Part shown: positions 1 through 5,495 of the stretch, in pieces
Layout: the number at the start of each line of letters is the position of its first letter
How positions within the stretch are numbered: position 1 is the first letter of the stretch
Notes under the pieces: generated by a model
Told to the model about the DNA's origin: nothing
Databases searched by the model: none
Seen by the model: the letters and a program-made list of their open reading frames with translations, nothing else
Position numbers and translations under genes: made by a program
NCBI GenBank assembly: GCA_964457585.1
Contig: CAYWFU010000121.1
Span: 1-5,495, forward strand
DNA: 5,495 bases
Reading direction: 5' to 3'
Origin: CAYWFU01 sp964457585
GTDB taxonomy: Bacteria; JACRDZ01

Positions 1-2
1 AC

Positions 3-56
3 AGGTTTCGAATTGAGGTTAAGTTTAACTATCCAACAGGTCAGGTAAATAAATGA
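3..56 (+). CDS. Possible C-terminal tail of an upstream gene (partial at left edge)
   Basis: The frame starting at base 3 stays open from the window edge to a TGA at 54-56 and gives 17 residues ending in YPTGQVNK. The mixed polar and hydrophobic composition is protein-like, and a likely intrinsic terminator starts 5 bases after the stop, which fits the end of a transcription unit. The piece is too short to assign a family. The frame starting at base 1 is also open, to a TAA at 46-48, so the choice of frame is uncertain. No function is proposed. Confidence 0.3.
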   Translation, partial: RFRIEVKFNYPTGQVNK

Positions 57-61
57 ATGTT

Positions 62-97
62 ATGCGCCGCAAAGACAGAAGGCTGCATTGTTTTTTT
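62..97 (+). terminator. Probable Rho-independent terminator
   Basis: ATGCGCC at 62-68 pairs with GGCTGCAT at 81-88, with one bulged T at 84, around a 12-base loop. The stem runs directly into a T-rich tract (88-97, seven consecutive T at 91-97). It is the most GC-rich spot in the leader and sits just after the possible upstream stop codon. It would separate upstream transcription from the surface-glycan operon. The short, bulged stem leaves some doubt. Confidence 0.5.
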
Positions 98-155
98 AAT
101 ATGTTAAACTATAAGGGCTTGATTACTCCGACCCCTTGAAGTTTATAACATATTA
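97..155. repeat. Long imperfect palindrome (hairpin-forming inverted repeat)
   Basis: AATATGTT (98-105) pairs with AACATATT (147-154), and T97 with A155. AAACT (106-110) pairs with AGTTT (140-144), with an AT bulge at 145-146. AAGGG (113-117) pairs with CCCTT (133-137) after a 2x2 internal loop, leaving a 15-base loop at 118-132. That gives about 19 paired positions in 59 bases. It is not a classic terminator in either direction: no T tract follows it on the plus strand, and on the minus strand it is followed by A residues. It could be a structured leader RNA, a protein-binding site, or a small dispersed palindromic element; the sequence does not decide. Confidence 0.6.
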
Positions 156-264
156 TTTATGGGCATTTCTATATTGAGAACGGAATATACTTGTTGATTT
201 TTTTCATAAATAAAAAATATGAGCAGTTATTGAATGACCATATATTAAACAGCTCGTTACAAAT
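156..264 (+). promoter_or_regulatory. AT-rich leader likely to hold the operon promoter
   Basis: This non-coding stretch lies between the palindrome and the first operon gene. Because a terminator precedes it, a promoter is expected here. Candidate elements are weak: a -10-like TATACT at 186-191 without a good -35, and TTGTTG at 191-196 followed 18 bases later by AAATAT at 215-220. No JUMPStart/ops element of the enterobacterial O-antigen type is visible. The promoter location is an inference from position and base composition. Confidence 0.25.
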
Positions 265-270
265 AAAGGA
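265..270 (+). promoter_or_regulatory. Ribosome binding site supporting the TTG start at 282
   Basis: AAAGGA lies 11 bases before the TTG at 282, slightly longer than ideal spacing. An in-frame TAA at 264-266 closes the frame just upstream, and the first in-frame ATG is codon 84, which would delete two predicted membrane helices. The TTG is therefore the best available start. Confidence 0.5.
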
Positions 271-281
271 ATATTAACCGT

Positions 282-2234
282 TTGGTTCAAAAAGCAAAAA
301 ACTATATTCTTCAATATAAAGTTCTTTTTTATCTATCATGGATCTGTCTTTATTTGATCTTTCCATCATGGATTAGTTTGCATTCAATTTTCCAGGGTAA
401 AGACCTTCTAAACTTTAGTAGCCCAATTGCCAGGTCCCTCGTAATCCTCGGATTTGTAATATATTTTTCCATATCAGCATTTCTGATAAACCGTTATTTC
501 ACTACTCTTACCGTTGATAAACCTGTCATTATGAAAATCAATGACTGGTTAAAAAATATTAAAGAAAATGTTTGGCTTGTTATTTTTTGTTGCTTGGCCG
601 TTGTCCTTCATATATATTCGTTTTTCTTTGTTGAAGTAGGCTTTCTTAATCAAGGTTTATGGATGTATGATTTCTCGAATAGGTTCTGGCACAGATTATT
701 CGAATCCCCAATACAATATGGTTTTTGGTCTTTTGTAGTTTTATTGATATTAATAATAAGACAAAAAAAAACTATCAATTATATATCAAATTATATAAGT
801 GTAAAATTTACTGAATATAATAATCTTCTAAAATTTTTTTTCATATTGAGCTTGTTTGGTTTATTCAGTTTATATTCTTATTTGTTCCCCTATTCCCGTG
901 AAGATTCGTTACAATTGTTGCGATTCCCTCCTGTTTCACATTTTCTTTATCTTGTTACTTACTATGCATTTGGAATTTCTCATATAGGTCCAAGAATACT
1001 ACAATTAATATTTTATATACTTAGCGCTGTTTATCTGTATCGGACAATTCATTTATTCCGCGAAAAGGAAACCGCTTTATTAGGCGCAACTATATATTTG
1101 TTTTCACCGGTAATGTTTCATTATGCGTCCCTGACTTTTTTAGAAAGTGGAACAACTTTTTTTATGATATTAATTTCTTTCTATTTCCTGAAATTTATTA
1201 AAGATGAAGACGATAGAGATTTGATTTTAACTTCGTATTTTATTGGGATAGCTTTTATGTATAGCAGAATAGTACAGGTAGTGTTTATTGTCTGTTTTTC
1301 CTATCTCGTATTCAGCAGAATAAAAAAGAGGGATTGGCATTCGATCATTCACTTTAAGATATTATTGTTGTCTTTAATTACAGTCCTGCCCTTTTATATG
1401 ATTGGGGGAAGGGAGGGGCTGAATTTTTATGGGCCTGCATTGTCTAATTTGCTTTCACCGGACTATATATTCCTGGTGATCCAGAGTCAACTATCCTTTA
1501 TACTTTCCTTTTTATTAGTATTTTCAATTATTTTTATTTTCTTTACTAAAAAAGATGACTTGTCTTTATTTTATGGATTATATTTTATTGCATATTACGT
1601 TTTTTTAACTCTAAAATTGGGGGTTGCAAGTCAGCGATACTCAATGGCTTTATATCCGGCAGTTGCCGTTTTGATAGCCCAGTTTATTTTTAGTATTACT
1701 CAACGAGTCAGGTATAAACATTTTTTTAAGCTGTTTTTTTCAATACTAACCGTTTATTTAATCTTTCTATGCCTGGTCCCACGTTCCAGTACGAATTTTA
1801 TTTCATTTAAGTATATGGATTTTGAGACCCAGCAGTATCCAATTGAGAAAGCTACGGACTGGATCAAAGAAAATACCGGGGCAAACGATAAAATATTAGT
1901 GCTATTGATTCCGGATTATGAGTTTTATGTAAAGAGGATTTATGAGGACACAAAGACTCTTAATCCAAACAGATTTGTTTTTTTATTCGCTGAAGAAATT
2001 AAAGAGCTGAACATGCCTAACCAAAAATTGAAACAATATTTTGTTGACAAGAATGGATCTTATATCATGTTTTCATTTAGTGCAAAAGGGGCATTCCCTT
2101 TCGATAGAGTTGATAGGGAAATGATTACATATTTAAAAGAGAACAAGAACAATGAATTTACAGAAGTTTCAATATTTAATCTTGAAGACAACTATATTCT
2201 CATATATAAACTAAAAGAAAAAAGGCCGGATTAA
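282..2234 (+). CDS. GT-C fold polytopic membrane glycosyltransferase (ArnT/PMT-like)
   Basis: This 650-residue integral membrane protein probably transfers a sugar from a polyprenyl-phosphate donor to a glycan or other acceptor on the outer face of the inner membrane. The GT-C core begins near residue 183. A helix leads into an extracytoplasmic loop with the acidic motif YSREDS (204-209, E207 and D208 as candidate catalytic acids) and PP at 216-217. Next come the family-typical segment ALLGATIYLFSP (265-276), a second acidic site FLESG (286-290), and SQRY (450-453) before a late helix. About 150 C-terminal residues (from about 505) are hydrophilic and look like the soluble domain common in these enzymes. 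Residues 1-180 form an extension with about four hydrophobic segments ahead of the core. The start is TTG. It is the first gene of the likely operon, 46 bases ahead of the MBOAT gene. The fold is fairly sure; donor and acceptor are unknown. Confidence 0.8.
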   Translation: MVQKAKNYILQYKVLFYLSWICLYLIFPSWISLHSIFQGKDLLNFSSPIARSLVILGFVIYFSISAFLINRYFTTLTVDKPVIMKINDWLKNIKENVWLVIFCCLAVVLHIYSFFFVEVGFLNQGLWMYDFSNRFWHRLFESPIQYGFWSFVVLLILIIRQKKTINYISNYISVKFTEYNNLLKFFFILSLFGLFSLYSYLFPYSREDSLQLLRFPPVSHFLYLVTYYAFGISHIGPRILQLIFYILSAVYLYRTIHLFREKETALLGATIYLFSPVMFHYASLTFLESGTTFFMILISFYFLKFIKDEDDRDLILTSYFIGIAFMYSRIVQVVFIVCFSYLVFSRIKKRDWHSIIHFKILLLSLITVLPFYMIGGREGLNFYGPALSNLLSPDYIFLVIQSQLSFILSFLLVFSIIFIFFTKKDDLSLFYGLYFIAYYVFLTLKLGVASQRYSMALYPAVAVLIAQFIFSITQRVRYKHFFKLFFSILTVYLIFLCLVPRSSTNFISFKYMDFETQQYPIEKATDWIKENTGANDKILVLLIPDYEFYVKRIYEDTKTLNPNRFVFLFAEEIKELNMPNQKLKQYFVDKNGSYIMFSFSAKGAFPFDRVDREMITYLKENKNNEFTEVSIFNLEDNYILIYKLKEKRPD

Positions 2235-2265
2235 AATCTCTCATTAGACTTATATTTATTAGTAT

Positions 2266-2271
2266 AGAGGA
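2266..2271 (+). promoter_or_regulatory. Ribosome binding site of the MBOAT gene
   Basis: AGAGGA lies 9 bases before the ATG at 2281. The site is good, so translation should begin at the normal N-terminus of the MBOAT protein and then meet the in-frame TAA at 2479. Confidence 0.6.
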
Positions 2272-2478
2272 TCTTACATTATGCTATTCAATTCATGGAC
2301 CTTTCCATTATTTTTTTTAATCGTATGGGGCTTGTATATATCACTAAAGCACAGATATCAGAATATATTATTACTAATCTCCAGTTATATATTTTACTGC
2401 TGGTGGGACTGGCGTTTCCTTTCATTACTGCTTATTTCAACGGTAGTGGGCTTTTATTGTGCAAAACGAATTAAAAAC

Positions 2479-2481
2479 TAA
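2479..2481 (+). other. Premature in-frame TAA in the MBOAT gene
   Basis: The codons read AAA-AAC-TAA-GAT-ACA, and homologous MBOAT sequence resumes about eight codons later (LLISLVVNLGILGFFKY). The stop lies in the hydrophilic linker between the second and third hydrophobic segments. One base change from a sense codon (such as CAA, GAA, AAA or TCA) would explain it. The context is TAAG, and no Shine-Dalgarno-like sequence is seen before the TTG at 2503. Confidence 0.9.
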
Positions 2482-3657
2482 GATACAAACAAGACGCGGT
2501 ATTTGCTCATCAGTTTGGTAGTAAATCTAGGTATCCTGGGTTTTTTCAAATATTTCAACTTCTTTGCCAAATCAACTATACGAATATTATCCAGCCTTGG
2601 CTTTCAGGCGGACCTTCCAACTCTCAATATTCTTCTCCCTATCGGCATAAGCTTTTATACTTTTCACGCTTTGGCCTATACAATTGATGTATATAGGGGA
2701 AAAGAAAAGGCAACTAATGATCCAGTTTGTTTCGCCGTATACATTGCCTACTTCCCCAAACTATTTGCAGGCCCGATAGAACGCTCGTCACATTTCCTGC
2801 CTCAAATCCAAACAACCAGGCAAGTTAGTAATTCTGACATATATAATGGAATAAAGCTTGTTCTGATGGGATATTTCAAAAAGGTTTTTGTTGCAGATGG
2901 TGTTGCTCCAATTGTTGACAAGTGTTTCGCCTCTCCTGAAAGTTATAGTGGACTCGCACTCATCTTTGGCGCGTACTTATATGCTCTTCAGATTTACGGA
3001 GATTTTTCTGGATATACAGATATTGCGCGAGGAATTAGCAGACTATTCGGGATTAAATTGAAGCTTAACTTTAAGCAACCATATTTATCGTCAAACATTA
3101 CAGAGTTTTGGCGAAGGTGGCATATATCGCTATCTTCATGGTTGAAAGACTATCTATATATCCCCCTGGGTGGAAACAGAAAGGGCCCTTTTAGGACATA
3201 TGTAGCTATTGTAGTCACCATGTTATTGGGTGGTCTGTGGCACGGAGCGGGATGGACCTTCATTATCTGGGGTGGACTACATGGTGCCTATTTGGCTTTT
3301 CACAAATTTATTTTAAGAGGTCGGAAAGTTGCTTTTTCTGATCCCCCTCATTCGCTTATAGATTTAATGAAATGGCTTGTCGGCGTAATAATTACGTTTA
3401 ACCTTGTTTGTTTAGGTTGGGTGTTCTTCCGGGCTGAATCATTATCAAATGCGCTATCCTATTTACATAATATCCTGAAAATGGGAAGCGGAATAGATAT
3501 AGAACTTATTGTATATCTATTGTTTTATGGGACATGTATTCTTGTAATTGATTTACTTTGTTGGTACAGAAATGACGAGTTGCCATTTCATGAATCATGG
3601 CATCCCGCCATTAGTGGACTCGTTTACAGTATTATGGTAATAATGCTTTTCTATATT

Positions 3658-3661
3658 GGAG
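3658..3661 (+). promoter_or_regulatory. Ribosome binding site deciding the SGNH gene start
   Basis: GGAG lies 6 bases before the ATG at 3668, inside the last codons of the MBOAT gene. This favours the ATG over the upstream in-frame TTG at 3656, which would overlap the site. Such placement suggests translational coupling to the MBOAT gene. Confidence 0.65.
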
Positions 3662-3667
3662 AAAATA

Positions 3668-4717
3668 ATGCTCCGCCCTTCATCTATTTTCAGTTTTAAT
3701 ACAATTAAAACATTCCCCAAGCCGACAAGAGCGTTTTATTGGTCTATACTCTGGCTTGGGTGCTTAATATTCATAGGCAACTTGCTCCTGAAACCATTTC
3801 TAAATATACACACATCGAGAATCGGGAAAGTGATTATATACTTAAATACCACCTTTAATGAAGAAAGCGACAAAAATAAGTTCGTTCTTTTTTTGGGCAG
3901 CTCACGTTTTCATTCTGCCATAAACATAAAGACACTTACTGAAATATCTCATGTTAAGAATATATCTTTTTTAAATATTTCAAGACCAAGTATGGGACCT
4001 TGGCATTATTCAGTTGTACTTAGAAATACTGAAATGCCTCTTTCAAGAGTAAAGCAAATTTTTTTAGAGATCAGTCCTTGGATGTTTAATGCAAATGCTT
4101 TGCATCCGATATCAAAGGAAAGCTTCCAACTTCGCGATGAAATACTCAAATGGGGAAATATTCAAGAAAGATTGGAGATTAAAGAAACAACTCAAAGGAT
4201 AGAAGCAATGACAATTAGCATGATACCCAGAAACCCGCTGTCAGATTATATTTTGGTTCTTAACGAATCAGAACCTATTATTGATCTGGTGATTCCGGAG
4301 CTTGAAGCAAATCAAAATTCTGAGAAAGTGCTTGGAGATAATCCAAATTTCAGGGCCGAGAATATATCAAGATGTCATCTTTATAAATTTGAATTTCTTC
4401 AGAGTGAAGCAAATAAATTGCTGGAGCTGATCAGGGAACTCGAAAGATCTGGCGTTGCAGTATCCATTATTCATCCACCAGTGAGAAGTGAATATTACAA
4501 CTATCTGGATACTGACCGTAGGTATCGTGCAGAGTTTGAAAAATATAAAAATTTCATAAAAAGTTTTTCAGATAACCATCAAGTTATTTATTGGGAAAAA
4601 CCCGTTGACTGTGGCTTGGATAATTCTATTTTTGTTGATTATGGACATTTTTCAAAGGAAGGATCCATTTTGTTTACTAGACGACTAAGTGTGGAAATAA
4701 ATCACCTTATAGAATAA
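3668..4717 (+). CDS. Membrane-anchored SGNH-hydrolase-like protein, probable MBOAT partner (DltD/AlgX-type role)
   Basis: This protein has 349 residues from the ATG at 3668. A single hydrophobic segment near residues 22-43 (FYWSILWLGCLIFIGNLL) looks like a signal anchor that leaves the rest outside the cytoplasm. FVLFLGSSRFHSAI (72-85) matches the first SGNH block, with the nucleophile candidate in GSSR (77-80). The block DYGHFSKEGSILFTRRL near the C-terminus supplies the expected Asp-x-x-His pair (D324, H327). NISRPSMG (103-110) may provide oxyanion-hole residues. Proteins of this layout, encoded next to MBOAT genes, often complete acyl transfer to a surface glycan, as DltD and AlgJ/AlgX do. 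The gene overlaps the MBOAT end by 32 bases, which supports coupled expression. The reading frame is intact although its partner carries a premature stop. It is not a close recognisable match to a named protein, and the acyl substrate is unknown. Confidence 0.65.
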   Translation: MLRPSSIFSFNTIKTFPKPTRAFYWSILWLGCLIFIGNLLLKPFLNIHTSRIGKVIIYLNTTFNEESDKNKFVLFLGSSRFHSAINIKTLTEISHVKNISFLNISRPSMGPWHYSVVLRNTEMPLSRVKQIFLEISPWMFNANALHPISKESFQLRDEILKWGNIQERLEIKETTQRIEAMTISMIPRNPLSDYILVLNESEPIIDLVIPELEANQNSEKVLGDNPNFRAENISRCHLYKFEFLQSEANKLLELIRELERSGVAVSIIHPPVRSEYYNYLDTDRRYRAEFEKYKNFIKSFSDNHQVIYWEKPVDCGLDNSIFVDYGHFSKEGSILFTRRLSVEINHLIE

Positions 4718-4743
4718 ATCAATGGCGAGTGTCTGATTTAATC
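4712..4743. terminator. Weak AT-rich inverted repeat spanning both convergent stop codons
   Basis: TAAATCA (4715-4721) is a perfect inverted repeat of TGATTTA (4734-4740) around a 12-base loop. Two further pairs (4712-4713 with 4742-4743) follow after one mismatch. The arms contain the stop codons of both converging genes. The position suits a bidirectional terminator, but the stem is AT-rich and no clear T tract follows, so this is tentative. Confidence 0.3.
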
Positions 4744-5495
4744 ATAAATCTTCTCTATAATATAGGGTTGCCTGTTTCTCACCTGGTCTAATACACGCCA
4801 GAGGTATTCACCTACAATTCCGATCATTAACATTTGAATGCCGGAAAGAAGAAGCACTACGACCATAATTGGCGCCCAGCCATAAGGGACAACATTCCCG
4901 AAAATTCTTGCAAGGATTATGAATATTGCATATAAAAAGCCGAGTAATGCAACAATACTGCCGACTACTGACATTAATCTTAAGGGGAAATATGAGTAGC
5001 TTGTGATACCATCTATCAGGTATTTAATTTTTTTTGAAAAAGTCCACCTGGATTTCCCGATTTCTCTTTCGCTTCTTTTGTACGGGATAAATTTAGTTCG
5101 ATAGCCACCCCATAATAATTGTCCCTGCCAGAATGGGTTAGCTTCCATCTTCTCCAATATAATATTTTTCACTTTATTACTGATCAATACAAAATCAAAA
5201 CCGCCTGAAGGCATATTGGGAAATGAAAGTTTCCTTATCAGGTTGTAAAATATGCCCGATGTCTTTCTTTTAAAATACGTGTCTTCTCTTGATTCACGGG
5301 TACAAATGACAATTTCATATTTATCCTGTAAATGATAACGGATCATTTCATTTATCAGTTCCGGGGGATCCTGCAAATCGGCTGAAATATTAATCAGGCA
5401 TTTGCCTCTGGCATACTGATATCCGGCATAGATTGCAGATACCTGGCCGAAGTTACGTGTAAACTTGATTACTTTTATTAAATCCGGATGTTTTT
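4738..5495 (-). CDS. GtrB/DPM1-like polyprenyl-phosphate glycosyltransferase (GT2), N-terminus beyond the right edge
   Basis: The minus-strand frame is open to the window edge. About 251 residues are visible of a family usually 310-330 long, so roughly 60-75 N-terminal residues are missing. These enzymes move a sugar from a nucleotide donor to undecaprenyl or polyprenyl phosphate on the cytoplasmic face. Visible in order are FTRNFGQVSAIYAGYQYARG, ISADLQDPPELI with the metal-site region (SAD where DAD is common), FFKR-like YFKRKTSGIFY, GGFDFVLIS, and IGKSRWTF before an amphipathic stretch. Two C-terminal membrane helices follow, then the signature IGIVGEYLWRV and NRQPYIIE near the end. A TTG at 5374-5376 could be taken as a start but falls in the middle of the conserved ADLQDPPE motif, so it is not the true one. 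The gene converges on the operon. It could supply the lipid-linked sugar used by the GT-C enzyme; that link is inferred. Confidence 0.88.
   Translation of the reverse strand, partial: KHPDLIKVIKFTRNFGQVSAIYAGYQYARGKCLINISADLQDPPELINEMIRYHLQDKYEIVICTRESREDTYFKRKTSGIFYNLIRKLSFPNMPSGGFDFVLISNKVKNIILEKMEANPFWQGQLLWGGYRTKFIPYKRSEREIGKSRWTFSKKIKYLIDGITSYSYFPLRLMSVVGSIVALLGFLYAIFIILARIFGNVVPYGWAPIMVVVLLLSGIQMLMIGIVGEYLWRVLDQVRNRQPYIIEKIYD

Larger units (their letters stand above)
2281..3699 (+). pseudogene. MBOAT family O-acyltransferase (AlgI-like), interrupted by one in-frame stop
   Basis: Read through the TAA at codon 67, the frame gives 472 residues, the normal length for AlgI-like MBOAT proteins, which move acyl groups across the inner membrane to glycans. 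The N-terminus (MLFNSWTFPLFF, then FYCWWDWRFLSLLL) is family-typical. Hallmarks after the stop, in full-length numbering, are FFKYFNFF (88-95), KLFAGPIER (160-168), QIYGDFSGYTDIARG (237-251), FWRRWHISLS (276-285, H281), LWHGAGW (319-325, with the invariant histidine H321), FFRAES (382-387) and the C-terminal FIYFQF. The gene thus splits into a 66-residue piece (2281-2481) and a possible 398-residue piece from a TTG at 2503, which holds all catalytic motifs but lacks a recognisable ribosome site. No frameshift is seen. The next gene starts inside its 3' end. Family assignment is near certain; whether it is functional is open. Confidence 0.85.

Noticed and set aside
97..155. Integron attC site
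   Set aside because: GTTAAAC-like and AAC-containing ends are present but in the wrong order for paired attC core sites on either strand.
2235..2280. Promoter or terminator between the GT-C and MBOAT genes
   Set aside because: The 46-base gap shows no convincing hairpin with a T tract and no paired -35/-10 elements; a shared transcript is simpler.
2479..2481. Reassigned stop codon or alternative genetic code
   Set aside because: TAA also ends the GT-C, MBOAT, SGNH and GT2 frames at positions expected from family length.
2503..2505. TTG at 2503 as the natural start of an independent MBOAT gene
   Set aside because: It has no Shine-Dalgarno-like sequence upstream, and the missing N-terminus is present in the same frame just upstream. 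It is kept only as a possible re-initiation site.
3656..3667. TTG at 3656 as the start of the SGNH gene
   Set aside because: It overlaps the GGAG site that is well spaced for the ATG at 3668, and the four extra residues add nothing recognisable.
5374..5376. TTG as the start of a complete 212-residue minus-strand gene
   Set aside because: The frame continues upstream to the window edge with family-typical residues, and the TTG encodes the leucine of the conserved ADLQDPPE motif.
5377..5388. SAD in place of DAD in the GT2 metal-site motif as evidence of an inactive enzyme
   Set aside because: From general knowledge of the family, ADLQDPPE proteins often have serine here, and the rest of the motif is intact.

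Overview
This is an AT-rich stretch (roughly one-third GC by eye) carrying genes for making and decorating a cell-surface glycan. It reads like an accessory surface-polysaccharide region of a bacterium, most likely Gram-negative. That is inferred from the gene types (GtrB-like GT2, polytopic GT-C transferase, AlgI-like MBOAT, SGNH partner). Nothing in the window fixes the species.

Layout. Bases 1-56 may hold the last codons of an upstream plus-strand gene. A likely intrinsic terminator follows (62-97), then a striking imperfect palindrome (97-155) and an AT-rich leader. Three plus-strand genes then run as a probable operon: a 650-residue GT-C membrane glycosyltransferase (282-2234, TTG start), an MBOAT O-acyltransferase (2281-3699) and a membrane-anchored SGNH/DltD-like protein (3668-4717) that overlaps the MBOAT end by 32 bases. 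A polyprenyl-phosphate glycosyltransferase of the GtrB/DPM1 type lies convergently on the minus strand (4738 to beyond the right edge). Only 20 bases separate the two stop codons.

The most notable point is that the MBOAT gene is cut by one in-frame TAA (2479-2481), with family-typical sequence in the same frame on both sides. TAA also ends every complete gene here, so code reassignment is not the explanation. The gene is a recent pseudogene, a sequence error, or a case of readthrough or re-initiation.

How the genes could work together (inference): the GT2 enzyme loads a sugar onto a polyprenyl phosphate at the inner membrane face, the GT-C enzyme transfers that sugar on the outer face, and the MBOAT/SGNH pair acylates the extracytoplasmic glycan. 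No flippase is visible; it could lie beyond the right edge. If the MBOAT is dead, the acylation step would be lost in this strain.
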